From positions 372,001 through 436,000 of the forward strand of contig OZ245814.1 of assembly GCA_965228415.1 (NCBI GenBank): a DNA stretch of 64,000 nucleotides, in the 5' to 3' direction. Position numbers and translations under genes: made by a program. This stretch comes from Agaribacillus sp965228415. Its GTDB lineage: Bacteria > Bacteroidota > Bacteroidia > Cytophagales > Cyclobacteriaceae. Positions within the stretch are counted from its first letter, which is position 1. Each line of letters starts with the position of its first letter. The notes under the pieces are model-generated. The model was given only the letters and a program-made list of their open reading frames with translations. It was not told where the DNA came from and did no database searches. Positions 26,482-36,023 of this stretch are shown piece after piece.

Positions 26482-27165
26482 ATGAAAAATCAAGTAATTA
26501 ATTCCTGGGACATCAATGCAAAAGAATGGATCAACCTCATAGAAAATGAAGGAATTCTCTCCAGGAAAGTTACTAATCCCGCCATATTAAATACTATTGT
26601 GAAATACAGCCCGGACAAAATCCTGGATTTCGGCTGTGGGGAAGGATGGTTGACCAGGTCCCTGGAAGCAAAAGGATTTAAAGCCTATGGCGCCGATGCC
26701 ATTGCAGCGCTGGTATCGTATGCCCGGGAAAAAGGCGGTGAAAAATATTTTCAGCTGTCTTACCAGGAGGTGATCTCCGGTGTCACCATTCCATTTGCAC
26801 CGTTTGATGCCATCGTGTTTAATTTCTGCTTATATGAAAAAGACGAAACAGCCACATTGTTAAATCAGGTCAGGGCAAGTCTTCGCAAACACGGATTAGT
26901 ATTTATTCAAACATTGCATCCTTTCGCCATGGTCAAAAACGGACTCCCTTACAAAAGCACGTGGATGGATGACGCGTGGAAGGGATTAAAAGGAGGTTTC
27001 AAAGCGCCTCATCGCTGGTATTTCAGAACATTTGAAAGTTGGCTGGAAGTTTTTAAAGCCAGCGGCCTGCAGCTCAGGTCTATGGTTGAGCCGGTGCCCG
27101 CGGATGACCTATTGCCAACATCTGTTATATTTGTTCTCAATAAAAATGCAAATGATGAAAGATAA
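26482..27165 (+). CDS. Class I SAM-dependent methyltransferase
   Basis: A 227-aa protein with the Rossmann SAM-binding motif ILDFGCGEGWLTRSL (about 50-64), an acidic residue at the end of strand 2 (KAYGAD) and FDAIVFNFCLY as post-motif. There is no signal peptide. The acceptor substrate is unknown. It overlaps the start of anmK by 14 bases (ATG at 27152, TAA at 27163-27165), so the two are translationally coupled, which suggests a shared expression need if not a shared pathway. A strong terminator separates it from the SusD gene. Confidence 0.88.
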   Translation: MKNQVINSWDINAKEWINLIENEGILSRKVTNPAILNTIVKYSPDKILDFGCGEGWLTRSLEAKGFKAYGADAIAALVSYAREKGGEKYFQLSYQEVISGVTIPFAPFDAIVFNFCLYEKDETATLLNQVRASLRKHGLVFIQTLHPFAMVKNGLPYKSTWMDDAWKGLKGGFKAPHRWYFRTFESWLEVFKASGLQLRSMVEPVPADDLLPTSVIFVLNKNANDER

Positions 27166-28237
27166 ATATAATGCCATTGGCCTTATGTCAGGCACTTCCC
27201 TTGATGGTCTGGATATTGCGCACTGCTTTTTCGTACTGCGTGATGGCGAGTGGTTGTTTACGTTGGATAATAGTGTGGGAATTGCATACCCTGACACATT
27301 AAGAGACCGGCTGAAAAATAGTGTCGACCTTTCGGCAATTGATCTGTTACTTTTAAATATTGAGTTTGGGAAATGGCTGGGGGATCAGGTAAAACAATTC
27401 ATGTCGGACAAAAATATAAAGATCGACTTCGTCGCCAGCCACGGACATACTGTGTTTCACCAGCCCGATAAAGGCTTAACGTATCAGATCGGCTCCGGGC
27501 AGGAACTGGCCAACAGCTGCGGCACAAAAGTCATATGCGATTTCAGATCGCTGGACGTGGCCCTGGGTGGCCAGGGGGCTCCGCTTGTGCCGATTGGAGA
27601 TCAGCGGCTGTTTTCAGAATTTGACTTTTGCCTGAATCTGGGGGGAATTGCCAACGTTTCTTTTAACATGGATGGCAAAAGGGTCGCTTACGACCTGTGT
27701 CCCGCCAACATGTTACTCAACCATCTTATGGCCCAGGTTGGAAAAGCATATGATGAAAATGGAGAGATGGCCAGGTCCGGCACCGTCCATGATGATTTAC
27801 TAAATAGTTTAAATGCCCTCGGCTATTACCAGCTACCCTTTCCAAAATCGCTGGGTTATGAATGGTTCTGCGCGGAGGTTGTTCCGCTTGTTGATAATTA
27901 TCCTTGTAGTTTGGCCGATAAACTATGTACCGCAGTACACCATACGGCCTTCCAGGTTTTTAACGACCTGTCAAAGTTTCACAACGGTAAGGATGCAAAG
28001 TTGCTTGCCACGGGGGGCGGCGCCAGAAATACATTTTTAATTGAAACTTTGAATCATTACTTAAATAAGGAGTCCATCAACGTCATTATCCCGGAATCAC
28101 AAATTGTAGATTTCAAAGAAGCCATTGTATTTGCATTTATGGGTGTAAAACGGTTACGGGGAGAAATCAACTGCCTCAAGTCAGTTACCGGGGCTTCTGC
28201 AGATTCGTCATCCGGCGTTATCTACTACCCTCACTAA
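27152..28237 (+). CDS. anmK: Anhydro-N-acetylmuramic acid kinase
   Basis: From the ATG at 27152 (27155 is equally possible) the product is 361 aa, the usual length. Diagnostic motifs are GLMSGTSLDGLDIAHC at the start, ASHGHTVFHQP, LGGQGAPLVPIGD and NLGGIANVSF, and the C-terminal ATGGGARN. The enzyme cleaves the 1,6-anhydro bond and phosphorylates anhydroMurNAc to MurNAc-6-phosphate in cell-wall recycling. The long upstream extension of the frame is the shadow of the overlapping methyltransferase. MurQ, the next enzyme of the pathway, is not in the window. The setting beside a SusCD pair hints at uptake of wall fragments. Confidence 0.93.
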   Translation: MMKDKYNAIGLMSGTSLDGLDIAHCFFVLRDGEWLFTLDNSVGIAYPDTLRDRLKNSVDLSAIDLLLLNIEFGKWLGDQVKQFMSDKNIKIDFVASHGHTVFHQPDKGLTYQIGSGQELANSCGTKVICDFRSLDVALGGQGAPLVPIGDQRLFSEFDFCLNLGGIANVSFNMDGKRVAYDLCPANMLLNHLMAQVGKAYDENGEMARSGTVHDDLLNSLNALGYYQLPFPKSLGYEWFCAEVVPLVDNYPCSLADKLCTAVHHTAFQVFNDLSKFHNGKDAKLLATGGGARNTFLIETLNHYLNKESINVIIPESQIVDFKEAIVFAFMGVKRLRGEINCLKSVTGASADSSSGVIYYPH

Positions 28238-28578
28238 GCATAGTATCGCTCCAAAGTGTGTTGCCGGTCTCCGGGATAACAGGAATGATCTGTCAACAAA
28301 AGCCCCCTGTATCCCACTAGATAACGATCTGCTGTCATTTAGCCTCTTTTCAAATCCTGAATTGTTCCTGCACCAGCCATGATGCCACCAGGTCACAAAA
28401 GTTCAGATTACGTTGGTATTGCCGGATCCTAACGGTCAAAATTATACCCTTCCAGCTATCTGCTTCCCAAAGCTTATAAGTTATGCAAACTATACGTAAT
28501 ACTACCCTATTTACTATTTCACCTATGTAATATCGGTATAAAAAAGGCATAAGTTTGTGAAAAAATGGAAGTAAAATA

Positions 28579-28595
28579 CCCCAAAATGGGGGATA
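28579..28595. promoter_or_regulatory. GGGGGATA box 1 (palindromic)
   Basis: CCCC, then AAAAT, then GGGGGATA: a 4-bp GC palindrome around five A/T bases. It is 15 of 17 identical to the box at 36790 and lies about 310 bases before the SusC start. Confidence 0.45.
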
Positions 28596-28686
28596 ACTTT
28601 TATCTTTTATATCCCGTCGTTTGAATTAACCTCATTTACAGTTAATATACGTATAATTCGAGGTTTTTTCCTCAATTTACCTACGT

Positions 28687-28702
28687 AAAACAGGGGATAA
28701 CT
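28687..28702. promoter_or_regulatory. GGGGATA box 2 (half site)
   Basis: AAAACAGGGGATAACT, matching 14 of 16 positions of the right half of box 1 (AAAATGGGGGATAACT). The A of GGATA is 104 bases after that of box 1, close to ten helical turns. Confidence 0.4.
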
Positions 28703-28757
28703 CACCCTTTTTGTTAAACTTTCATAATATAATTTATTGTATTTTTACATTTTTTTA

Positions 28758-28774
28758 CCGAATATAGGGGGATG
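28758..28774. promoter_or_regulatory. GGGGGATG box 3
   Basis: CCGAATATAGGGGGATG, sharing 13 of 17 positions with the box at 36790; the left CCCC is degenerate. It is 75 bases after box 2, close to seven helical turns, and 130 bases before the SusC start. Confidence 0.4.
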
Positions 28775-28903
28775 TATTTTACTCCCTGATTTAGCTACTT
28801 TGCACTAACGTGAACTGAGGGATTATTATTACATTTTCTGCCATAAGTTTTCAAATCTGGTTCACACTTTAATTTATTTTCTTTTAACTAAACCTTAAAC
28901 TCA

Positions 28904-31900
28904 ATGAAAAATCATTTACTGACTTTTGTATTTAGTATGCTCGCACTTTGTGTGTGGGCGCAAGAAAGGACCATTACGGGAGTGGTCAAAGATGATAGCG
29001 GACCGGTTCCGGGCGTTAACATTTTACTAAAAGGTACAACACAAGGTGTTGTGTCTGACATTGATGGAATTTACAAAATTATTGTACCAGAGTCAGGTGG
29101 TACATTAGTATTTTCATCCATTGGATTTGTGACCGAGGAAGTGGAGATTGGTAATCGATCAGTGATTAACATAGCCTTAATACCCGACGTAAAACAACTA
29201 TCTGAAGTTGTTGTAACAGCCCTGGGTGTGGAAAGAGAAAAGAAAGCCCTTGGTTATTCCGTTCAGGAAATTGAAGGTAAGGAGTTATCAAAGGGTCGTG
29301 AAGTTAACATTGTCAACGGTCTTGCCGGTAAAATTGCCGGAGTAACAGTAAACAGCTCATCAGGGGCGCCAGGTGCTTCTTCCAGAATCGTGATCAGAGG
29401 TAACTCGTCCTTATTAGGAAACAACCAACCACTTTTTGTTATTGATGGTATTCCTATTGATAACACTCAATTTTCTTCAAGTGCCCGAAATAACACCAAC
29501 GAGCCTTCCAACGGTCTCCGCTTAGGTGATGAAGAGCAGGGCGCTGCCGACTATGGAAATGCCGCTCAGGACATAGACCCCAACAATATTGAAAGCCTTT
29601 CCGTGCTTAAAGGCCCCACAGCCGTTGCCCTATACGGTTCACGTGCTCAAAATGGTGCCGTTATTATAACCACCAAAAACGGTAAAGGACAAGAAGGTAT
29701 CGGTGTGAGTTTCAGCACCGCCTACTCGGTACAAACTCCTCTAAGATTACCAAACTTTCAAAATAGCTATGGACAAGGTGGTTACGGCCTGGTTGATTAT
29801 CCCGATTACCTGGACGTTGACGAAAGCTGGGGAGATCCGCTGGATGTAGGTACTACCAAACGCAATATATTCAACGAAGATGTGCCTTGGGTTTCTCATC
29901 CTGACAATGTGAAGGATTTTATGGAAACAGGTCATAATTTCACCAACAACATTTCAATTCAGGGAAGCAACGAGGTAGCCAATTTCAGGTTATCCATTTC
30001 CGACCTGGACCAAAAAGGTATCATGCCTGGTACCGGCTTCGATAAAACCAACTTCGGACTGAACGCGGGCATGCAGGTAAGCGATAAGTTAAGAGCCGAT
30101 GTGTCTGTAAATTATTCAATTACTGAAGGCCAAAACAGGCCAAGCACCGGATATGACGGCGCCAATGCGTTACAGCAAATGTTTAACTGGCATGGCAGGC
30201 AGGTGAATTGGACTGACTTCCGAAATTACAAGGATGCCGACGGTAATCTGATTCTGAACCTGTCAGATCCCAATAACTCTCAGTCATTTAACAAGCCAAT
30301 TTCTCCGACACCAGCATGGCAGAACAACCCTTATGCGGATTTATTGGAAAATGTTAACTCTGACAGAAGAGACCGAATCATTGGAAACTTTAAAGTTAGC
30401 TACAAAATATTCGATTGGTTAGATGCTTCTGTGCGTGCTGGAACTGATTATTATGAAGACAGCAGGTTGCAAAGGTATAAGTCCGGTTTAGATAACCCTC
30501 CTCCATTGAGAAGAGGTGGATTTATCATGGATAACTATACCGTTAATACATATAATGTAGACTTTGTTTTAAATGCTTCCAAAAACTTTGGAGAAAACAT
30601 TACTACCAATTTGTTAGTTGGCGCCAACAGGTATAATCTGTCAATTAGCAATGAATTCACAAGAGTACAGGGCTTATTGGTACCCGATATCTATAACCTG
30701 TCTAACGCTTTAGGCACGCCTGAAGCCAGAAATTATGTGAGTGAAAAACGTATAAACGGTCTGTATTTCTCCGGACAAGTAGGTTATAAAAACATGTTAT
30801 TCCTGGATATCACCGGCCGAAATGACTGGTCCTCTACCCTACCTGCTGACAACAGATCTTATTTCTACCCATCTGTAAGTACTTCTTTTGTATTTACCGA
30901 TGCGTTTGAAATTCCTATTATCAGCTACGGTAAAATCCGTGCAGGTGTGGCACAGGTTGGTAACGACACTAATCCCTACAATACAGAGTCGTTCTTTGTA
31001 GCCAAGAGAATAACAAACAATCAGGCTGATATTACTTTCCCATTTAATGGTGCACCATCATTTGCACTGGGAGATCAGTTAGCCAATGAAAGCTTAAAGC
31101 CGGAAGAAACTACTTCCTGGGAAATTGGAACCGATTTGAGATTCTTTGACGGCCGATTCAACGTAGATTTCACATACTACAACAGTATCACCAAAAATCA
31201 ACTGTTGGCCCTGACGTTACCATCTTCAAGCGGCTTCAGCAGTCAGTTTGTTAATGCCGGAGAGATTCAGAACAACGGTGTGGAATTAATGTTATCCGGA
31301 ACGCCTTTAAGCTTTAGCAATGGCTTGCAGTGGGATGTAATCGTCAATTTCGCCAAAAATAACAGTGAAGTGACTGAATTGCACTCTGATGTTGAGTCCA
31401 TTATTATAGAGCGACACAGAGCTCAAACCGAAGCAAGACCCGGCAGACCTTATGGTGAAATCTATGGAACAGCATGGTTGAGAAATGAAGCGGGTCAAAG
31501 AATCATTAATCCAAACGATGGTTTACCTTCAAGAGCCCCAGGTGGAAATCAGGCATTAGGAAATATCACGCCCGACTTTACAATGGGTCTTTCAAATACA
31601 ATTTCTTTTAAAGGATTAAGTCTCAACTTCTTGTTGGATTGGAAAAAAGGTGGAGATCTGTTCTCAATCACTGAATTCTTTGGTGGTTACTCCGGTGTTC
31701 TGGAAAGAACAGTTGAAGGAAGAGACGGTACTTACATTGCCGAAGGTGTAATTGACAATGGTGATGGTACTTTCAGCCCTAACACTATCCAGGTAGACGC
31801 TGAAGATTACTGGCACAATACTTTTGTAGCACAGGAAGAAGGTGTATATGACGCTTCTTTCATCAAGTTAAGAGAAGTAATACTTAGCTACAATTTCCCC

Positions 31901-32098
31901 AAAAGCCTGGTTTCAAAAACACCATTTACCGCTATCAATTTCTCTTTGATCGGACGAAATCTTGCCATTCTTCATTCTAACGTACCTAACATCGATCCTG
32001 AAAGCAGCGCCTATGGCGCAAGCAACGGACAAGGTTTTGAAGTGAATAACATTCCTTCTGTTAGAAGCTTTGGCGCAAGTCTAAGAGTAGATTTGTAA
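28904..32098 (+). CDS. SusC/RagA family TonB-dependent outer-membrane receptor
   Basis: A 1064-aa protein with a signal peptide (to about 19, CVWAQ) and a carboxypeptidase-like domain (about 22-95, GVVKDDSGPVPGVNILLKG). The plug has LSEVVVTALGVEREKKALGY, NQPLFVIDGIPI and ESLSVLKGPTAVALYGSRAQ. A beta-barrel follows, ending VRSFGASLRVDL. The VTALGVEREKKALGY form is one of the two common SusC types, and the partner is a SusD-like_2 protein 40 bases downstream. It imports a ligand that cannot be deduced. The long upstream region with repeated boxes suggests specific regulation, but no sigma/FecR genes adjoin. Codon usage looks more A/T-rich and uniform than neighbours, which may indicate high expression. 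Confidence 0.95.
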   Translation: MKNHLLTFVFSMLALCVWAQERTITGVVKDDSGPVPGVNILLKGTTQGVVSDIDGIYKIIVPESGGTLVFSSIGFVTEEVEIGNRSVINIALIPDVKQLSEVVVTALGVEREKKALGYSVQEIEGKELSKGREVNIVNGLAGKIAGVTVNSSSGAPGASSRIVIRGNSSLLGNNQPLFVIDGIPIDNTQFSSSARNNTNEPSNGLRLGDEEQGAADYGNAAQDIDPNNIESLSVLKGPTAVALYGSRAQNGAVIITTKNGKGQEGIGVSFSTAYSVQTPLRLPNFQNSYGQGGYGLVDYPDYLDVDESWGDPLDVGTTKRNIFNEDVPWVSHPDNVKDFMETGHNFTNNISIQGSNEVANFRLSISDLDQKGIMPGTGFDKTNFGLNAGMQVSDKLRADVSVNYSITEGQNRPSTGYDGANALQQMFNWHGRQVNWTDFRNYKDADGNLILNLSDPNNSQSFNKPISPTPAWQNNPYADLLENVNSDRRDRIIGNFKVSYKIFDWLDASVRAGTDYYEDSRLQRYKSGLDNPPPLRRGGFIMDNYTVNTYNVDFVLNASKNFGENITTNLLVGANRYNLSISNEFTRVQGLLVPDIYNLSNALGTPEARNYVSEKRINGLYFSGQVGYKNMLFLDITGRNDWSSTLPADNRSYFYPSVSTSFVFTDAFEIPIISYGKIRAGVAQVGNDTNPYNTESFFVAKRITNNQADITFPFNGAPSFALGDQLANESLKPEETTSWEIGTDLRFFDGRFNVDFTYYNSITKNQLLALTLPSSSGFSSQFVNAGEIQNNGVELMLSGTPLSFSNGLQWDVIVNFAKNNSEVTELHSDVESIIIERHRAQTEARPGRPYGEIYGTAWLRNEAGQRIINPNDGLPSRAPGGNQALGNITPDFTMGLSNTISFKGLSLNFLLDWKKGGDLFSITEFFGGYSGVLERTVEGRDGTYIAEGVIDNGDGTFSPNTIQVDAEDYWHNTFVAQEEGVYDASFIKLREVILSYNFPKSLVSKTPFTAINFSLIGRNLAILHSNVPNIDPESSAYGASNGQGFEVNNIPSVRSFGASLRVDL

Positions 32099-32138
32099 TC
32101 TGATTAATATTGTACTATTGATTAAAAGAAATTTAAAA

Positions 32139-33599
32139 ATGAATATATCAAATATCTTAAAAACAGTATTTCTGGCCCTTGTGATTATAGGGGTTGGAGC
32201 ATGTGAAGACGGGTTTGATGAACTAGCACAAAACCCAAACGCGCCTAGTGATGTACCGGCAGAGTTTGTTTTACCTGGCGCCCAGGTCGACTTGTCGTAT
32301 TACACTTCTTACCAGTTAGGCGTTAACTACCTGGGATTATGGGTTCAGCACCACGGTTCAGGAGCCTATCCCGAAGAAGATCAATACAGCCCCAGGCTTA
32401 ATGACATCAATGTTTTCTGGGATAATTTGTATGATAACTCCATGCAGGATTTTAAACATATTCTTGGCAAAGCTGAAGAAACCGGCAACAATAACCAAAG
32501 AGCGGTTGCCCTGATCATGAGCGCCTACGGATACATGTCTATTTCCGACGTTTGGGGCGACATTCCTTACTCAGAGGCTTTGAGGGGAACAGAGGGGATT
32601 ACTACCCCGGTATTAGACCCACAGGAAGTTGTTTATGATGGTATCATCAATGATTTGAATAATGCGGTAGGTATCATGGATTTTAATGCCATTGATGGTT
32701 TTGGCGCCGAAGATCTGGTTTTCGGTGGAGATATGAGAAAGTGGGAAAAATTTGCTAACTCGCTTAGGTTGAGAGCATTTATCCACTTATCAAAAGTAGA
32801 TCCGGCGAAGGCGCAGGCAGGTGTTGTTGAAATGTTGGGCAAACCCCTGATTGCCAGTCATGACGAAACTGCTGCGTTGCACTATACAACTACCTTGGGA
32901 AACAAAAATCCTGTACATAGCCGTCACGTAGGAAGAGAAAATGACTTCAGAGTCAGTCTTTCTATCACCACCCGGATGATAGGTCCCGGTACCAAAGCCG
33001 ACCCGCTTGATCCGCGATTGGAGGTTTACGCGCAACGTAACAATGCCGGTGTATTTGAAGGTGTTCCCAATGGCATTAACGGCCTTGGCGATGTTGGACT
33101 TACCAATGAGTCATCCTCAAAAATTGGCACATTCTATCTTCGTGCGGATGCGCCTGCCTACTTCATGACCTATTCTGAAGTTGAATTTATTAGAGCCGAA
33201 GCTGCCCATAACGGATGGATAGCTGATGATCCTCAAACTGCTTACGAAAATGCTATAAAAGTATCTATGGCAGAAAACGGAATTACCGATGCCGCTGTGA
33301 TTGACGCATTCTTAGCCGATCCGACGATCGCCTATTCAGTAGCCGAAGGTGCCCGTTTAATTGCGGAACAAAAGTGGATAGCCCTGTACGGACAGTCCAT
33401 AGAAGCATGGACCAACTGGAGAAGAACAGGATTCCCTGACATTCCGGTTGCTTTGAACGATCAAAACGATGGTGTCATTCCCCGAAGAATGACTTACGGT
33501 AGTGTAGAAGCTACTACCAACGCCACTAACGTGCAAACTGCTTACGACCGACAAGGAGGAGCAGAATTGAGCAATCGCGTATGGTGGGATAAGCAATAA
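32139..33599 (+). CDS. SusD/RagB family lipoprotein (SusD-like_2 type)
   Basis: From the ATG at 32139 the product is 486 aa; an in-frame TTG at 32118 is less likely. It has a lipoprotein signal (VIIGVGAC) and an N-terminal segment FDELAQNPNAPSDVPAEF. The helical body has LWVQHHGSG, YMSISDVWGDIPYSEAL and the C-terminal LIAEQKWIALYGQSIEAWTNWRRTGFP tract cut here at its ends, all typical of the SusD-like_2 subfamily. It sits on the outer membrane over the SusC barrel encoded upstream and binds the imported ligand. A terminator follows 24 bases after the stop, closing a two-gene operon. Confidence 0.93.
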   Translation: MNISNILKTVFLALVIIGVGACEDGFDELAQNPNAPSDVPAEFVLPGAQVDLSYYTSYQLGVNYLGLWVQHHGSGAYPEEDQYSPRLNDINVFWDNLYDNSMQDFKHILGKAEETGNNNQRAVALIMSAYGYMSISDVWGDIPYSEALRGTEGITTPVLDPQEVVYDGIINDLNNAVGIMDFNAIDGFGAEDLVFGGDMRKWEKFANSLRLRAFIHLSKVDPAKAQAGVVEMLGKPLIASHDETAALHYTTTLGNKNPVHSRHVGRENDFRVSLSITTRMIGPGTKADPLDPRLEVYAQRNNAGVFEGVPNGINGLGDVGLTNESSSKIGTFYLRADAPAYFMTYSEVEFIRAEAAHNGWIADDPQTAYENAIKVSMAENGITDAAVIDAFLADPTIAYSVAEGARLIAEQKWIALYGQSIEAWTNWRRTGFPDIPVALNDQNDGVIPRRMTYGSVEATTNATNVQTAYDRQGGAELSNRVWWDKQ

Positions 33600-33623
33600 C
33601 AGGTTTAAGATAAAACCAATAAG

Positions 33624-33655
33624 GAGCGCTGACTGGTTCAGCGCTCTTTTTTTTT
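33624..33655 (+). terminator. Rho-independent terminator behind the second susCD pair
   Basis: A 9-bp stem GAGCGCTGA/TCAGCGCTC (33624-33632 with 33638-33646), a 5-base loop and nine T residues (33647-33655). Textbook form. Confidence 0.92.
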
Positions 33656-33770
33656 ATTATACGGGAAGCTTATGTTTTTAGCCAGGAACGCAGTGGCTTA
33701 CTTTTTTAGTCTCGCAATCATCAAAGTCTCGTAGCCAGACGCCGGTCGCCTCTACCTCCCAATAGCAAAA

Positions 33771-34925
33771 TTATTTAAAATGTTCAAAGCGATAAACCTT
33801 TGACCTTTCGTTGATGATGACTGCCAAAACTCGTTCTTTATTTGGAATTCTGTTGTCTTCATAGGTCAGGGGGAAAGACAGCCGTTCGTGGTTGGTCTTG
33901 TAATCCCCATAGGGATATATGGAATAGTTTCGGTCAAAACCATTATTTTCACTCAATAGTTTAAAACCTCCCTTGTTCAATAACTTTACACCGGCCCAGG
34001 TCATTTCCAGCGCGACATTGATCTCTCCTGGATCTGAGCCAATCAAATTCCCATGCACAGAACGTTGCAGGATCTGCGACCAATAACTGTCTGTTTGCCG
34101 GTCATACAAAATAAGATTATTGTTATACAACAAACCTGAAACTCCGAATTCCAATACGTTTTCATTAAGTTCCCTATCCCAAATAGTGGTTGTTCCGGTA
34201 AGTGGGCAATAACCCACCACCACATCTTTGCCATTGATATTATCATTTAACGACTCATGCCAGTCCATTACTTTATGAGGAATAACCTTTAAATTTTGCA
34301 GATCTGGCATGACAATAACCAAATCTTCATCATTTATATAAAGTGGATTAACCAGATCCCTCCCCGAAAGGCTTTGATAGGCAGGGTTATCCAGGGAAGG
34401 GATCGCATCTTTAAATGCCCCTCTGAAGACATTTTCCTGATTGATAAGCCAATCCTGGCCAGAAGCTTCATCATCCAGCTTTTCATTCATTTCTTCTCCA
34501 TATATGGTAACAATTGGAAAAAATGATGCAAAACTGAACCAATATCCCATCATTGCATGTATTGGTAAAAGCTTTTGACCTTCCCGGGGTCCCGCTGTCG
34601 CTTCTCCGAAAATATTCCAAACATTACCTTCCTGGTCTTCAAATATGATTGGAAATGCATTGTTAGACGGCTGCAGGTCTAATTCGGTTCCGTCTTCCAG
34701 TATCCGGTTGTAAGCGACCATAGTCCTGAAAGTTGAGTTGGCATAAACTGCATATTTCTCCGATTCAAACTCGTCGTGAATAATGTTAACAATAGCCGGC
34801 GGAGGCCCTGAGGGCGGCGTCGGATCTTCGCCTTCATCGCTGCACGCAGTAAAAAGGAGCGTCAAAATCACCAACATCCGGCAGATGGTTAGCGTGGGTT
34901 GTGGTCGTTTTATGTGGAGCTGCAT
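33771..34925 (-). CDS. DUF3179 domain-containing lipoprotein
   Basis: A 384-aa protein with a hydrophobic N-terminus ending LLFTAC (lipobox) and a proline-rich linker (DPTPPSGPPP). The core carries the DUF3179 mark VVGYCPLTGTTTIWDREL (about 240-257) and, further on, FGVSGLLYNNNLILYDRQT. DUF3179 proteins are secreted and have no established function. The conserved cysteine in YCPLTG could be functional. The gene starts 6 bases after the stop of the beta-barrel gene upstream (minus strand), so the two form an operon. Physical nearness to the cytochrome/DUF1501 module is suggestive only. Confidence 0.85.
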   Translation of the reverse strand: MQLHIKRPQPTLTICRMLVILTLLFTACSDEGEDPTPPSGPPPAIVNIIHDEFESEKYAVYANSTFRTMVAYNRILEDGTELDLQPSNNAFPIIFEDQEGNVWNIFGEATAGPREGQKLLPIHAMMGYWFSFASFFPIVTIYGEEMNEKLDDEASGQDWLINQENVFRGAFKDAIPSLDNPAYQSLSGRDLVNPLYINDEDLVIVMPDLQNLKVIPHKVMDWHESLNDNINGKDVVVGYCPLTGTTTIWDRELNENVLEFGVSGLLYNNNLILYDRQTDSYWSQILQRSVHGNLIGSDPGEINVALEMTWAGVKLLNKGGFKLLSENNGFDRNYSIYPYGDYKTNHERLSFPLTYEDNRIPNKERVLAVIINERSKVYRFEHFK

Positions 34926-34931
34926 GGTTTC

Positions 34932-35870
34932 TTAGATAATTACATTTACGGATACGTTTATTCTTTGCGTAGTAGTTATTTGAAAACCTTTCAATCGCCT
35001 CAAAAAGGGAATCTCGTACCTGACTGAAGCCTTAACATCCGGCAATAATTGCAGGGTCCAGCCAGGAGCAATGTATGCCCAAATACCACCGGTATTGGGA
35101 TTATCATAATTATCAACCCTATCTTTGGTTGTAGTTCTTACCCTCAGCGTCAGCGAGGGGTAGTTGAGCATATTGGCGATCAGTAATTGATCGCTAAAGG
35201 CCGAAATCGACTGAAATTCATTCCCAAACCGATAACGATCATGGAAGGTAAACTGATGGCTATCGCCATTTAGCTTATAGTAAAACGCCTGGGTGAATGT
35301 GACCGACTTCCTAAAAGGTAACCTGGTTGTGGCCTGGGCTAACGCCAGGTAATCTACGGATCCTGTTCCGGATTGCATAGTTGGCGGTAATATAAACTGA
35401 CTTTCGGCATCCCGGCCTCTTGTTTCTCCGGTAGGCAGTTTTATACCCAGGCCAAAACCCGCACTTAGCCCGTCTTTCTTCAACACCTGGTATTGCCCAA
35501 AAATAGTAACGTCACCTAAATTGTCAGTGGAATTTTTTTCTATGCTTCCGGGTTGATCAATGCTTTCTGATAACCAGACATATGGCAATAGTATTGTGGC
35601 GCTTATTCTATCATTAAATGCGTAGTCGACCTGGGCAAATAACGTCTTTGTCCTCCTCCTTATAAAATCATCATTCAACTTATCGTTCTCCTGAAAAAAA
35701 TCCTCGATCTTATTATGGTCATAGCTAATCGAAAGGCTTAAATTTCCTGCATCCGGATTCTGAAGATTGATGGTACCAACCAACGGTGCCCCACCGGTAC
35801 AGCACGTCTGGCTATAGCCGCTTACCGGGCACAAAGAAATGACAAGGATGACGCAACATAAAGGTCGCAT
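34932..35870 (-). CDS. Outer-membrane beta-barrel protein (transporter-like)
   Basis: From the ATG at 35870 the product is 312 aa with a clear signal peptide (MRPLCCVILVISL, then GYSQ); the frame is open to 35939 but the extension is not protein-like. The mature part starts TCCTGGAPLVG and consists of alternating strands (LFAQVDYAF, ISATILLPYVWL, SAGFGLGIKLPTGE). It ends in a strand, NVSVNVII, as expected for a barrel. The GIKLPTGETRG turn resembles MetA/phenol-degradation-like barrels found in the outer membrane. The cargo is unknown. It is the first gene of an operon with the DUF3179 lipoprotein, so the two may act together at the outer membrane. Confidence 0.7.
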   Translation of the reverse strand: MRPLCCVILVISLCPVSGYSQTCCTGGAPLVGTINLQNPDAGNLSLSISYDHNKIEDFFQENDKLNDDFIRRRTKTLFAQVDYAFNDRISATILLPYVWLSESIDQPGSIEKNSTDNLGDVTIFGQYQVLKKDGLSAGFGLGIKLPTGETRGRDAESQFILPPTMQSGTGSVDYLALAQATTRLPFRKSVTFTQAFYYKLNGDSHQFTFHDRYRFGNEFQSISAFSDQLLIANMLNYPSLTLRVRTTTKDRVDNYDNPNTGGIWAYIAPGWTLQLLPDVKASVRYEIPFLRRLKGFQITTTQRINVSVNVII

Positions 35871-36023
35871 AATGAAATAAATATGTAATTGTTTCGGCCT
35901 ACTTCTATGATAACAGACCTCTGACATATTTGGTTCCAACCGTTCCTTATAAAATAGTTAGTTTTATCCCCAATTTTTTAAGGTCCGCAAAACCGGAAAA
36001 CCGGCGAGTCATACTGGTTAAAA

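Larger units (their letters stand above)
28238..28903. promoter_or_regulatory. Long upstream region of the second susC gene
   Basis: This 666-base gap has no credible gene. It is AT-rich from 28500 on and holds three related GGGGATA boxes listed separately. There are also two near-identical sites ACCTATGTAA (28521-28530) and ACCTACGTAA (28679-28688), and GTAAAATA (28571-28578) with its inverse TATTTTAC (28775-28782). A TTTG close to 28798 could belong to a Bacteroidota-type -7 element, but the match is poor. The density of repeats suggests a strongly regulated promoter. Confidence 0.45.

Noticed and set aside
28208..28550. Short minus-strand frames in the region upstream of the second susC
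   Set aside because: No start context or family signal; the region looks regulatory.
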